From Mycobacterium sp. (lineage in GTDB: Bacteria > Actinomycetota > Actinomycetes > Mycobacteriales > Mycobacteriaceae): a DNA stretch of 64,000 nt. The stretch is from positions 13,217-77,216 of the forward strand of contig JAHFVD010000015.1 in the NCBI GenBank assembly GCA_023264735.1, written 5' to 3'. The notes under the pieces were generated by a model that worked only from the letters and a program-made list of their open reading frames with translations, was not told the DNA's origin and did no database searches. Of this stretch, positions 46,641-55,823 are shown one piece after another; position 1 is the first letter of the stretch; the number at the start of each line of letters is the position of its first letter. Both the position numbers and the translations under genes were made by a program.

Positions 46641-46697
46641 CGAGTGTGCCTCTGGGTACGCCCGCGGCGGCGTGTCGCGTACAGACACGCACGCTCG
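46641..46697. repeat. Dispersed intergenic hairpin, copy 3
   Basis: CGAGTGTGCCTCTGGGTACG pairs imperfectly with CGTACAGACACGCACGCTCG around the core CCGCGGCGGCGTGTCG. The core and right arm are nearly identical to the copy at 37151-37211. Located between a tetR and an mmpL gene. Confidence 0.7.
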
Positions 46698-46705
46698 CCG
46701 AACGG

Positions 46706-49567
46706 CTATCTGAGCAATTTGCCGTGCGGTCGCGTGGACAGCGGCTTGGGCCGCACGATCTGCGGCCACCAGAACCACCGCCCCATCAGCGCGGCGATTG
46801 CCGGCGTCATGAACGCTCGCACCACCAGGGTGTCGAACAACAGACCGAGCCCGATCGTCGTCCCGACTTGGGCGACCACCACCATGGCGCTGACCGACAT
46901 CGAGATCATGGTGAACGCGAACACCATGCCCGCCGCTGTCACCACCGAACCGCTGCCGCCCATCGCGCGGATGATGCCGGTATTGATGCCGGCCGGTATC
47001 TCTTCTTTCATTCGGGCGACCAGGAGCAGGTTGTAGTCGGCGCCCACCGCCAACAGGATGATGACCGCCATCGCCATCACCATGAACTGCAGTTCGATGC
47101 CCAAGATGTGTTGCCAGAGCAGCACCGACAGCCCGAACGACGCCCCGAGTGAGAGCACCACGGTGCCGACGATCACGGCGGCGGCGATGATGGCGCGGGT
47201 GATGATCAGCATGATGATGAAGATCAGCGACAACGCGGCCACGCCCGCGATGAGCAGGTCGTACTTGTTGCCTTCCTGCATGTCCTTGAAGGCCGAGGCG
47301 GTGCCGCCCAGGTAGACCTTCGAGCCCTCGAGTGGCGTGCCCTTGATGGCTTCGAAGACGGCGGCCTTGATCGCGTCGATGCGATTGATGCCGTCGGCCG
47401 AGAGCGGGTCTTCCTCGTGGGAGATGATGAAGCGGATCGCGTGGCCGTTAGGGGAGATGAAATTCTTTATGCCGCGCTTGAATTCGTCGTTGTCGAAGAT
47501 CTCCGGCGGCAAGTAGAACGTGTCGTCGTTGAGCGAGTCGTTGAACGCCGTGCCCATTGCGGCCTGGTTCTGGCTGAGCGCAGCCTGCTGATCCTGCTGG
47601 CCGGCCTGGGTGGCCTGCTGGGTCAGCATCATGATCCGCATCCGCTTCATCGACTCGATGGTCGGGCGCATCAGCGAAACCATTTGCGGCATCATGGCAT
47701 CCAGTCGATGCATGTCCGGCAACAGTTCCTGGATGTCGTCGACCATGGTGTCGACCCCGTCGAGGGTGTCGAACACCGACCGCGTCGACCAGCACAGCGG
47801 AATGTCGTAGCAGTGCGGTTCCCAGTACAGGTAATTGCGGATCGGGCGGAAGAAGTCGTCGAAATCCGAGATGTGGTTGCGCAGGTCAGCGATGTCCACA
47901 TACATCTCGTCCATCTTGCCCACCATGTCGTGCATGGTGCCGCTCATTCTCTCCATCACGTTGATCATCTGCGTCATCGTGTTGATGGTCTTCTGCATGT
48001 CTTCGCCCTGAACCAGCATGTCGGCCATGCGGTCCTCCAGGTAGGAGCGGTTCATCGTCTGCCCGGTGCCGCCCATGCTGATCTGAGCTGGAATTGAGCT
48101 GTACTTCAACGGTTTTCCGGCGGGACGGGTGATTGACTGCACCCGTCCGATGCCGGGCACCTTGGAGATGGCCTTGCTGATCCGCTCGATCACCAGGAAG
48201 TCCGCCGAATTACGCACGTCCTGATCGGTCTCGAGCAACAGCATCTCGGGGTTCATCCGGGCGATGGGGAAGTGCCGCTCGGCCGCCGCGAAGCCCTCGT
48301 TGGCCGGTAGGTCGGCCGGCAGGTACTTGCGGTCGTTGTAGTTCGCTTGATAGCCCGGCAGCGTGATCAGGCCAACCAATGCGACCAGAATCGTCGCGAG
48401 CAGAATGCCGGCGGGCCAGCGCACCACGAGCGCGCCAAGCTTGCGCCAGAACCGAATCCGCATCGCGCGCTTGGGTTCCAGCAGCCCGAAGCGGCTGGCC
48501 ACCGTGATGATGGCGGCGCCAAGCGTCAACGCCGAGATCACCGCGACCACCATGCCGACGGCGAGCGGGACGCCCAGCGACTTGAAATACGGCAACCGGG
48601 TGAACGATAGGCAGAACGTCGCCCCGGCGATCGTCATACCCGAGGCCAGCACCACATGCGCGGTGCCGTGATACATCGTGTAGTAGGCCTGTTCTTTGTC
48701 TTCCCCGATCGATCTGGCCTCTTGATATCGCCCGATCAGGAAGATCGCGTAGTCCGTCGTCGCGGCTATCGCCAATGTCACGAGTAGCTGGGTCGCGAAC
48801 GGTGAAAGCCCGATCAGGTTGTGATAACCCAGGAATGCCACGGCGCCGCGGGTGACCGATAGCCCGAGGATCAGCATCACCAGAACGAGCACCACCGTCA
48901 TGACCGACCGGTAGAAGAACAACAGCATGATGAGGATGACGGCGATGGTGGTGAGCTCGATGATCCGAATGCTCTTGTCGCCGGCAAGCTGCTGGTCGGC
49001 CTGCAATGCGGGACCACCGGTCACGAAGACCTTGACGCCCGGCGGCGGTGAGAGGCCTCTGACGATCTTTTGGACCGCTTCCACCGAATCGTTGCCGAGC
49101 GTCTCGCCCATGTTCCCGGCCAGTGCCACCTGCACGTAGACGGCTTTGGCGTCGGCGCTCAGCGCACCGGCTTCGGTGAGCGGATCACCCCAGAAATCCT
49201 GGATGTGCTGCACGTGCGTGGTGTCGGCACGCAGCTTGGCGACCATTTCGTTGTAGAAGTGGTGCGCGGCGTCGCCCAGGGGCTGGTCGCCCTCCAAGAC
49301 GATCATGGCTGAGCTGTCCGAGTCGGATTCCTCGAAGACCTTGCCCGAACGCATCATCGCGATCACCGACGGGGCGTCCTTGGGGGACATCGAGACCGCG
49401 CGCAATCTGCCGACTTCGTCCAGCTGCGGGACGACCGTGTTCAAGACGATGATCAGGCCGACCCAGCCGAGAATGATCGGCACGGCCAGTCGGCGGATCC
49501 ACTTGGCCAAACCCGGCCGATGCGGCTGTTCAGCGGAGACCACGCGCTCTTCGGTCGGGGCGCTCAC
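46706..49567 (-). CDS. MmpL-family RND transporter
   Basis: A 953-residue mycobacterial membrane protein large. Layout: N-terminal transmembrane helix, a periplasmic porter domain, a block of five helices with [20 protein letters not shown], a long second periplasmic domain rich in Met (coiled-coil-like helices around [20 protein letters not shown]), and a C-terminal helix block with [20 protein letters not shown]. The two Asp-Tyr pairs are the proton-relay residues. It resembles the MmpL4/5-type lipid or siderophore exporters, but no mmpS gene is adjacent. GTG 49567 chosen over TTG 49576. Confidence 0.92.
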   Translation of the reverse strand: MSAPTEERVVSAEQPHRPGLAKWIRRLAVPIILGWVGLIIVLNTVVPQLDEVGRLRAVSMSPKDAPSVIAMMRSGKVFEESDSDSSAMIVLEGDQPLGDAAHHFYNEMVAKLRADTTHVQHIQDFWGDPLTEAGALSADAKAVYVQVALAGNMGETLGNDSVEAVQKIVRGLSPPPGVKVFVTGGPALQADQQLAGDKSIRIIELTTIAVILIMLLFFYRSVMTVVLVLVMLILGLSVTRGAVAFLGYHNLIGLSPFATQLLVTLAIAATTDYAIFLIGRYQEARSIGEDKEQAYYTMYHGTAHVVLASGMTIAGATFCLSFTRLPYFKSLGVPLAVGMVVAVISALTLGAAIITVASRFGLLEPKRAMRIRFWRKLGALVVRWPAGILLATILVALVGLITLPGYQANYNDRKYLPADLPANEGFAAAERHFPIARMNPEMLLLETDQDVRNSADFLVIERISKAISKVPGIGRVQSITRPAGKPLKYSSIPAQISMGGTGQTMNRSYLEDRMADMLVQGEDMQKTINTMTQMINVMERMSGTMHDMVGKMDEMYVDIADLRNHISDFDDFFRPIRNYLYWEPHCYDIPLCWSTRSVFDTLDGVDTMVDDIQELLPDMHRLDAMMPQMVSLMRPTIESMKRMRIMMLTQQATQAGQQDQQAALSQNQAAMGTAFNDSLNDDTFYLPPEIFDNDEFKRGIKNFISPNGHAIRFIISHEEDPLSADGINRIDAIKAAVFEAIKGTPLEGSKVYLGGTASAFKDMQEGNKYDLLIAGVAALSLIFIIMLIITRAIIAAAVIVGTVVLSLGASFGLSVLLWQHILGIELQFMVMAMAVIILLAVGADYNLLLVARMKEEIPAGINTGIIRAMGGSGSVVTAAGMVFAFTMISMSVSAMVVVAQVGTTIGLGLLFDTLVVRAFMTPAIAALMGRWFWWPQIVRPKPLSTRPHGKLLR

Positions 49568-49658
49568 CAGGCCCAAGTCCTCCCCGTTACGGCAATTTAC
49601 TTAGACAGTCATACCAGACGTCGGGGGGTACGTGGGAAGTAGGTAACGTGGTTCTCCC

Positions 49659-51530
49659 TTAACCGCTGTTCGCGCCGCCTTCGGCGATCCGGCGCACCGC
49701 GTCCAGGAAGACGTCGATCTCGTCGAACGTGTTGTAAAACGCGAACGACGGGCGAACCGTGGTCTCCACGCCCATCCGCCGCAGGATCGGCTGGGCGCAG
49801 TGGTGCCCCGCGCGGACCGCGATCCCCTCGGCGTTGAGCGCCTTGCCGACCTCGAGCGGCTCGTGGCCGGCCAGCACGAAGGACAGCACGCTGGCCTTCT
49901 CGTCGGCGGTGCCGATCAGCCGCACCCCGTCGATGGCAGCCAGCCGTGGCGTGGCGTACTCCAGCAACGCATGCTCGTAGGCGGCGATCCGGTCGATGCC
50001 CACCCGCTCGACATAGCGCAGGGCCTCGCCGAGGCCGACGGCGTCGGCGATATTTCCGGTGCCTGCCTCGAACTTGTTCGGCGGACCCTGATACAGCGAG
50101 CGCTCGATCGTGACGTCGGCGATCATGTTGCCGCCGCCCTGCCACGGGGGCGTCTCGGCCAGCGCCTCCTCGGTGCCGTACAGCACCCCGATGCCGGTGG
50201 GGCCGAAGATCTTGTGCCCGGAGAACACGAAGAAATCCGCACCGGTCTTGCTGACATCGATCGGGATGTGCGGGATGGACTGGGCGCCGTCGATGAGAAC
50301 CCGCGCGCCGTAGCGATGGCCGAGCTCGACGATCTTCTCCACCGGTGTGACCGTGCCCAGGGCATTGGAAACCTGGGTTGCGGCAACCAGTTTGGTCCGC
50401 GGACCGAGCAGGTCCTCGAACTCACTGAGCAACAGATTGCCCGCGTCGTCCACCGGTGCCACCTTGAGGACGGCGCCGGTCTTCTGCGAAATAATCTGCC
50501 ACGGAACGATATTGGCGTGGTGCTCCAGGTGGGTGATGACGATTTCGTCGCCGGGGCCCAGATGCTTGCCACCCCACGAGTAGGCCACCAGGTTGATCGC
50601 CTCGGTGGTACCGCGGACGAAGATGATCTCCTTGGTCTTGGCCGCGCCGATGAACCGCCGAACCGCTTCACGGGCCTCTTCGTAGGCGTCGGTGGCCCGA
50701 GCCGCCAATTCGTGTGCGGCACGGTGGATGTTGGAATTCTCGTGCGCGTAGAAGTACGCCAGCCGATCGATCACGGCCTGCGGCTTCTGAGTGGTGGCGG
50801 CGTTGTCGAACCAGATCAGCGGTTTGCCGTTGACGGTCTCGCGCAGGATCGGGAAATCGGCGCGGATCGCGGTGACGTCGAAGATCTCGTGACGATCCGG
50901 GATCTGCGGCACCGGCTCGGACAGCGCCGGTGCGCCGGAGACGAAGTAGTAGTTCGCCTCGTCGCCGCTCGGCGGGAGAACGCTGCGCGGAATGTCCGGA
51001 ATGACAGGAACTTCCGTCGGCCATCCCGGGACAGAACCGCGCGGTGCCACCGGTGCGCTCGGCGCTGAGCCGGCCAAAACGCCGGGGACCGTTGGCACGA
51101 TCCCGTTGGGAACGGCGAATTCCTCGAAGTGCGGCGGGGTGTAGACGTCGCCCACCCCAGCCGCGGCATGCCCGGCCGACGGCGCGGTGGTCAGATCCGG
51201 TGCGTTGCCACGCGGGGCCACCGGCACCGCAAGTGGTGGAATCGGTTCTGGCCCAGGCGAACTCGGTGGCGGCAGCGTCACCCCAGACGTTTCGGTCAGC
51301 ACCGCTGGCGGTACCACCGGTGAACCTCCCGCTGCGGCCGTGCCGTAGGACGCGACAGCCGTCGTGTCGGGGACGTTGCCACGTGGAGCCGGCGGCGCCG
51401 TCTGCGGCGGACTGTCATTACCGGGCCGGAAGCTCGCGGCAAACAGCTGGTTGGCCAGCGCCGCCAGTTCGGCCTCGCTGATCGGAAGCTCGCCCTCGGC
51501 GTCTACCGACCGGTACTCACTTGTACTCAT
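49659..51530 (-). CDS. SufS-type cysteine desulfurase with disordered encapsulin-targeting N-terminus
   Basis: A 623-residue protein. Residues about 1-217 are a Pro/Ala/Gly-rich, probably disordered tail. From about 218 a complete class II cysteine desulfurase follows: PLP lysine K440 in FSGHKIFGPTG and catalytic C578 in RAGHHCAQP. It removes sulfur from cysteine as persulfide, giving alanine. The tail holds APRGNVPD (48-55), APRGNAPD (105-112) and APRGSVPG (162-169), spaced exactly 57 residues. Such N-terminally extended desulfurases are the known cargo of Family 2A encapsulins, and the shell gene is directly upstream (14-bp overlap). Only three Met and one Cys occur, the Cys being catalytic. 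Confidence 0.94.
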   Translation of the reverse strand: MSTSEYRSVDAEGELPISEAELAALANQLFAASFRPGNDSPPQTAPPAPRGNVPDTTAVASYGTAAAGGSPVVPPAVLTETSGVTLPPPSSPGPEPIPPLAVPVAPRGNAPDLTTAPSAGHAAAGVGDVYTPPHFEEFAVPNGIVPTVPGVLAGSAPSAPVAPRGSVPGWPTEVPVIPDIPRSVLPPSGDEANYYFVSGAPALSEPVPQIPDRHEIFDVTAIRADFPILRETVNGKPLIWFDNAATTQKPQAVIDRLAYFYAHENSNIHRAAHELAARATDAYEEAREAVRRFIGAAKTKEIIFVRGTTEAINLVAYSWGGKHLGPGDEIVITHLEHHANIVPWQIISQKTGAVLKVAPVDDAGNLLLSEFEDLLGPRTKLVAATQVSNALGTVTPVEKIVELGHRYGARVLIDGAQSIPHIPIDVSKTGADFFVFSGHKIFGPTGIGVLYGTEEALAETPPWQGGGNMIADVTIERSLYQGPPNKFEAGTGNIADAVGLGEALRYVERVGIDRIAAYEHALLEYATPRLAAIDGVRLIGTADEKASVLSFVLAGHEPLEVGKALNAEGIAVRAGHHCAQPILRRMGVETTVRPSFAFYNTFDEIDVFLDAVRRIAEGGANSG

Positions 51531-52443
51531 GGAACTGGTCCACCGCAGCACCGTCGAGCACGGCCAGCGCATCATCGGTCAGCACGGCCAGTGACGAGTA
51601 CTGGGTCACCAGGTAGGAAGCGATTCCGGAACGGTCGATACCGGTGAACCGGACGGACAGCCCGGGGGCCTGCTCGCCGACCAGGCCGGGCTGGAACAAG
51701 CCCACCACGCCTTGGCGCTCCTCACCGGTACGCACCAGGATGAACTTGGTCTTGCCGTCCTCGACCGGCACCTTGTCACTCGGCACGATCGGGATGCCGC
51801 GCCACGTGATGAACTGGGCGCCGAACAGGTTCACCACCACCGGTGGAACACCGCGGTAGGTCGCCTCCCGGCCGAAGGCGGCCACCCCGAGCGGGTGGGT
51901 GAGGAAGAACGCCGGGGTCTTCCACACCTTGGTGATCAACGCGTCCAGGTCATCCGGAGTCGGGGCGCCACCCAATGTTTCGATGGTCTGCTCCGGGGTC
52001 ACCTGCGACAGCAAGCCGTACTCGGCATTGTTGATCAGCTCGGATTCCTGGCGTTCCTTGATCGTCTCGATCGTCAGCCGCAGCTGCTGGGCGATCTGGT
52101 CATGCGGGCTGGAGTACAGATCCGACACCCGGGTGTGCACGTCGAGCAGCGTCGAGATGGCGCGCAGGGTGAGCTCACGAGGGCTGGTCTGGTAGTCGAC
52201 GTACGTCTGGGGCAGCGGGTCTTCGACGTTCTCGCCGCCGACCTCAGCATGGATGGCCACCCGCTCGGGGTTGACCACTCGGTTGACCCGGTAGATGCCG
52301 GCTTCGACCGGTACCCAGCTCAGCAGGTGCAGCAGAAACCGGGGGGTGATGGTCTCCAGCTGCGGGACGGTTTTGGTGGCATTCGCGAGCTGCCGTGCAG
52401 CGGCCGCGCCTAGTGCCTGCGATTCGTTCTGAGCCGACGTCAT
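51517..52443 (-). CDS. Family 2A encapsulin shell protein (SrpI / MMP-I type)
   Basis: A 308-residue HK97-fold shell protein matching SrpI and the M. leprae major membrane protein I. Recognisable segments include LLSWVPVEAGIYRVNRV, FLTHPLGVAAFGREATYRG and RGIPIVPSDKVPVEDGKTK. It self-assembles into a nanocompartment that encloses cysteine desulfurase. ATG 52443 follows GGAGGACTCG; ATG 52479 (12 residues longer) is an alternative. It has no cysteine and no methionine besides the initiator. It forms an operon with the desulfurase and is divergent from the poly-Cys leader ORF. Confidence 0.95.
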   Translation of the reverse strand: MTSAQNESQALGAAAARQLANATKTVPQLETITPRFLLHLLSWVPVEAGIYRVNRVVNPERVAIHAEVGGENVEDPLPQTYVDYQTSPRELTLRAISTLLDVHTRVSDLYSSPHDQIAQQLRLTIETIKERQESELINNAEYGLLSQVTPEQTIETLGGAPTPDDLDALITKVWKTPAFFLTHPLGVAAFGREATYRGVPPVVVNLFGAQFITWRGIPIVPSDKVPVEDGKTKFILVRTGEERQGVVGLFQPGLVGEQAPGLSVRFTGIDRSGIASYLVTQYSSLAVLTDDALAVLDGAAVDQFHEYK

Positions 52444-52556
52444 CGAGTCCTCCACTTCATCTCCGGTGGGGCCAATCATTGTTCCTTTCTCGGCGGCCTG
52501 CACAGGTTTGAAGGTCACCGTGATGCGAAGTCGGTTACGAGTTTGTCGCCGGCGTG

Positions 52557-52569
52557 CCGTATGGTACGG
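52557..52569. promoter_or_regulatory. Palindromic divergent promoter element
   Basis: CCGTA-TGG-TACGG. On the plus strand it contains a -10 hexamer TATGGT (52560-52565), exactly six bases before the ATG of the poly-Cys leader ORF, predicting a leaderless transcript. On the minus strand it offers TACCAT for a transcript toward the encapsulin gene. The symmetry could also mark an operator. Confidence 0.55.
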
Positions 52570-52571
52570 GC

Positions 52572-52640
52572 ATGCAACAGCCCGCATCGCCGCGCTTCGG
52601 TTACACGCGCTGCTTCGATGTGCGCTTCTGTTGTTGTTGA
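52572..52640 (+). CDS. Leaderless poly-cysteine leader peptide (22 codons)
   Basis: ATG to TGA encoding 22 residues that end Arg-Phe-Cys-Cys-Cys before the stop (codons CGC TTC TGT TGT TGT TGA), with a further Cys at position 14. A -10 TATGGT ends six bases upstream of the ATG, so the mRNA should start at the A of the ATG. Short leaderless ORFs ending in cysteine runs are described in mycobacteria as cysteine-responsive attenuators of sulfur genes: ribosomes stall on Cys codons when charged tRNA-Cys is scarce, and the downstream gene is then expressed. Downstream on this strand is the TQXA-like gene at 52734. Too short for routine gene callers. Confidence 0.8.
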   Translation: MQQPASPRFGYTRCFDVRFCCC

Positions 52641-52733
52641 TCCTTCTGACGCCGTAATTCCCTGCGCTCAGTTCCGTCGCCTTCTTGGCACGATGACCTG
52701 CGCACTTCGTCGTACTCGAAAGAGATCAACCCG

Positions 52734-53987
52734 ATGCCAACCGTGTCTTTGTTCACATCCGCACCCGCGCGTGTTGCCGCCCGGCGGCGAACGCATCCGG
52801 CTCCGGCCACCAACCTCTCGCGGATGACCCGCTATCGCGGTGGCACCTATTCGCACACCGTCGACACCATCGTGTTCACCGACGGCACGTCCGCGCGTAC
52901 CGACCTGATCCGGCTCAACCCGAATATCGAGGCGTACTCCCTGGACTTCGGCGGGGTCGCGCCCACCAGACCGTCGCGCTACCGCGCCGACAACTGGGCG
53001 GCAGTACCGCATCTGCAGGCCCGTGCCTACGAAGCCGAAGTCGCCTGGATTCTGCGCAACTCCTACCCGGCGTTGTCGACCACGCAGCTCAGTGCCGACC
53101 TGCGGGCGGCCGGGTACGCGCTGGGGTCCCGCAATATCAGCGAGCATGAGGCGATCGCCGGCACCCAGGCCGCGATCTGGTACCTGACCAACGGGCTGGA
53201 GCTCGACAACCGGCCGCTCAACGTCCCGGCCCGCACCACCGAGCGCGCCGGCGAGGTGCGCGTCGAGTTCGACGGGGAGCGTCAGCTCGCCGGGTACGCG
53301 GCCGACGTCGTCAGCGCTGAAGGTGCGGTGCTCACCTTGCAGAAGTCCCGCGATGGCGACGTGTGGGACGACGTCGCGGCCTCCCGGGTGACGCTGCCCG
53401 CCGGCGGTGGCCGGATCAGCAAGTCGCTGGGCGTCGGTGCGACGGTCGCCCACCACCGCTACGGACGTCCCGGCGGGGGTTACCGGCACTACCGGCTGGT
53501 CGTCGATGGCCATGCCACGCTGACGGATTTGACCTTCCGGCTTGCGGGCTCGGGCCTGTACCGCAACGCCGCACCGGTCGTCCATCTTTACGATTACCTG
53601 CTCGCCGGTGCCCGTGCGGCGCGGCGGGCAGCCGTTGTCCCGTCATTGATCGCCTCTGATGCGGTCGCCGAGGCGGGACTGGTCGGCCCGTTCGAGTTGG
53701 TCACCGCCGATGCCGCCGCGGTCACAGTCGGCGACGGTCACAGCGTGGTCGACGCCGACGGCACCACGATCACCAAACCGGTTGCACCGCATCAGCAGTT
53801 CTTCCTGCGGGTGGCATCCGATGCCGGCGCCACCACGCTGACCATCGAGATCCCTGGGGATCCACGGGGTTTCGGTGGGCGAGTGGTCACCGGGGTGGCC
53901 CGCGACGAGGTCGCGGGCACCTTCACCCCGCTGGCTCTTGCGGTTCCCGTTCAGCAGGTGGTCGAGTTCGAGATCGAGTGGGCTTAG
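52734..53987 (+). CDS. TQXA/thioester-domain-like protein lacking the thioester cysteine
   Basis: A 417-residue protein. Residues about 38-160 match the TQXA (Cys-Gln thioester) domain: EAYSLDF, then VAWILRNSYP, then EHEAIAGTQAAIWYLTNG with Q145. The conserved YC of the family is Y68-S69 here, so the internal Cys-Gln thioester cannot form. Two beta-rich domains follow (about 180-270 and 290-417). There is no signal peptide, transmembrane segment or sortase motif, unlike classical surface TQXA proteins. No cysteine at all and one internal Met (M31). Preceded by the poly-Cys leader; its stop overlaps the convergent ABC ATPase gene. Confidence 0.85.
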   Translation: MPTVSLFTSAPARVAARRRTHPAPATNLSRMTRYRGGTYSHTVDTIVFTDGTSARTDLIRLNPNIEAYSLDFGGVAPTRPSRYRADNWAAVPHLQARAYEAEVAWILRNSYPALSTTQLSADLRAAGYALGSRNISEHEAIAGTQAAIWYLTNGLELDNRPLNVPARTTERAGEVRVEFDGERQLAGYAADVVSAEGAVLTLQKSRDGDVWDDVAASRVTLPAGGGRISKSLGVGATVAHHRYGRPGGGYRHYRLVVDGHATLTDLTFRLAGSGLYRNAAPVVHLYDYLLAGARAARRAAVVPSLIASDAVAEAGLVGPFELVTADAAAVTVGDGHSVVDADGTTITKPVAPHQQFFLRVASDAGATTLTIEIPGDPRGFGGRVVTGVARDEVAGTFTPLALAVPVQQVVEFEIEWA

Positions 53988-54805
53988 GCCGCAGCGGCCT
54001 TGACGGCCCGGCTGACGTCCTGGCGCAGTCGTACGTATTCCGAGCTGCGCCGCAGTTCGTCGGGGTCGACGCCGGTGCGGGGCAGGTCGACCGAAAGGTC
54101 AAGGGCGACCCGGCCGGGGCGGTGCGTCAGCACCACGATGCGTGACCCCAGAAACGCTGCTTCGTCGGCGCTGTGGGTGACGAACACGGTGGTCCGTCCC
54201 GACTCCGCACTCACCTCGCGGATGTCCTCCTGCAGGCGTTCCCTGGTCAGAGCGTCCAACGCGGCGAACGGCTCGTCGAGCAACAGCAGCGAGGTTTCGG
54301 GCCGCTCGGAGGCCAGCGCCCGCGCGATCGCGACGCGCTGTTGCTGACCACCGCTGATCTCCCAAATCTTGCGGTGCGCAATATCTTCCAACCCGACCCG
54401 GTGCAGAAGTTCATCGCGTCGCGATGCCCGGCGATCCCGCGGGGTGCCGGCGTACTTCAGCGCCAGTTCCACATTGCCGCCGACACTGCGCCACGGGAAC
54501 AGCCGGGGCTGCTGGAACACCACTCCCGCGGTCTGCCCCGGGACCGGCCGCCGCCCGGACACCGTGATCTCGCCGTCGCTCGGCGACTCGAATCCCGCGA
54601 TCAGGCGCAGCAGTGTGCTCTTGCCGCACCCCGATGCGCCGACCAGGACCAGGAACGAACCGGGCTCCACATCGAGATTCACCGGGCCCAGCGCCGTCGT
54701 CGTGCCGTAACGGTGCTCGACATTACGGATCTGGATACCGCCGTCCTTGTGCGCCGCGGATACTGTGGCCGCCGGGTCCGTCTCCGCCTTACTGGGTGAT
54801 GACAT
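53984..54805 (-). CDS. Sulfonate/taurine-type ABC transporter ATP-binding protein
   Basis: A 273-residue ABC ATPase of the NitT/TauT (SsuB/TauB) family. Walker A GASGCGKS is at 56-63, the Q-loop VVFQQPRLFPWRSV, the signature SGGQQQR, and Walker B LLLLDEPFAALD, with the H-loop in FVTHSADEA. The ATG 54805 start overlaps the binding-protein gene by 17 bases. Its only sulfur residues are the initiator Met and the Walker A Cys. Third gene of the operon permease-binding protein-ATPase. Confidence 0.92.
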   Translation of the reverse strand: MSSPSKAETDPAATVSAAHKDGGIQIRNVEHRYGTTTALGPVNLDVEPGSFLVLVGASGCGKSTLLRLIAGFESPSDGEITVSGRRPVPGQTAGVVFQQPRLFPWRSVGGNVELALKYAGTPRDRRASRRDELLHRVGLEDIAHRKIWEISGGQQQRVAIARALASERPETSLLLLDEPFAALDALTRERLQEDIREVSAESGRTTVFVTHSADEAAFLGSRIVVLTHRPGRVALDLSVDLPRTGVDPDELRRSSEYVRLRQDVSRAVKAAAA

Positions 54806-55823
54806 CGGGCAAGCCCTGGGTATAGATGGCGTCCTGGAATGTCTTGAGCGGTGCGGCCGTTGGGATCTGCTTCTGGTCGGCGAGGAACTGCGACGCGCTC
54901 TGCAGGTTGACGGCGATGTTGCCGGGGTTGCCCGCACTCCCCAGCCACTGCGGCGAGGCCACCTCTTGCGGCGTCAGATACACACCCTGCTTGAGCTGTC
55001 CCTCGACATCAGCTGGCGACAAACCGATTTCGGCGGCGATCGCCTTGGCTGCCGCGGCGGGATCGCTGTGGATGACGGTCAGTGCCCTGGCCTGCTGCTT
55101 GCGCCAGACGTCGACGACCTCGGGGTGATCCTTGGCGAACGAGTTCGCGACCGCGGCCAGATCCAGGGTCGGCTTGCCGTCCTTGGCCAGCTGCCGGCTG
55201 GTGATCAGATCCTTACCGGTCTTGCGCAGCTGATCCAGCGTCGGCAGCCAGGTGTAGGCCGCCTCGATGTCGCCGCGTTCCCAGGCCGCCAGGATCGCCT
55301 GGGGCTGCAGATCGATCAGCTGAACATCGCTGGGCGACAACCCGTTCTGGTTCAGTGCGGCGAGCAGACTGTAGTGCGCGGTCGAGGCGAACGGGGTGGC
55401 CACCCGCTTGCCCTTCAGATCGGCGATCGAGTTGATGCCGCTGCCGTTGCGGGCGACCAGCGCCTCGTTGTCACCGGCGACGTCGAGGACGAACGCGACG
55501 CTGTAGGGAATGTTCAGCGGGGCCGACAGTCCACGGGCGACCGGGCTGGAGCCCAGGCTGCCGAAGTCGAGTTCCTTGGCGATGAACGCGGTGTTGACGT
55601 CGGCACCGGAGTCGAACTTGACCCACTTGATGTTGTAGTCCGGCAACGCGTCTTCCAGCCACCGGTTGTTCTTGACGATCAGGTCGCCGCTGGGGAAGGT
55701 CTGGTACCCGATGCGTAGCGTCGGCTTGCCCGCCTGCGAGTTCGAGTGATCGACCGAGCAGCCGGCCATGCCGATCATGGTGATGGCGGCGGCAGCCACG
55801 GCGATGAGCTTCCTGCGGTTCAT
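54789..55823 (-). CDS. Sulfonate/taurine-type ABC transporter substrate-binding lipoprotein
   Basis: A 344-residue lipoprotein. The signal peptide ends in the lipobox GMAGC with lipidated C22. The mature part is a SsuA/TauA-like periplasmic binding fold (LRIGYQTFPSGDLIVKNNRW; LDFGSLGSSPVARGLSAPL; LKGKRVATPFASTAHYSLL). The mature protein contains no methionine and only the anchor cysteine. ATG 55823 follows GGAGAGGAAAGG; it overlaps the permease stop (ATGA). The substrate is inferred from context: sulfonates, taurine or dimethyl sulfone derivatives. Confidence 0.92.
   Translation of the reverse strand: MNRRKLIAVAAAAITMIGMAGCSVDHSNSQAGKPTLRIGYQTFPSGDLIVKNNRWLEDALPDYNIKWVKFDSGADVNTAFIAKELDFGSLGSSPVARGLSAPLNIPYSVAFVLDVAGDNEALVARNGSGINSIADLKGKRVATPFASTAHYSLLAALNQNGLSPSDVQLIDLQPQAILAAWERGDIEAAYTWLPTLDQLRKTGKDLITSRQLAKDGKPTLDLAAVANSFAKDHPEVVDVWRKQQARALTVIHSDPAAAAKAIAAEIGLSPADVEGQLKQGVYLTPQEVASPQWLGSAGNPGNIAVNLQSASQFLADQKQIPTAAPLKTFQDAIYTQGLPDVITQ

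Noticed and set aside
53986..54000. GC-rich palindrome AGGCCGC-A-GCGGCCT as terminator between the TQXA-like and ABC genes
   Set aside because: It encodes the poly-Ala end of the ATPase, the loop would be one base and no T-run follows.
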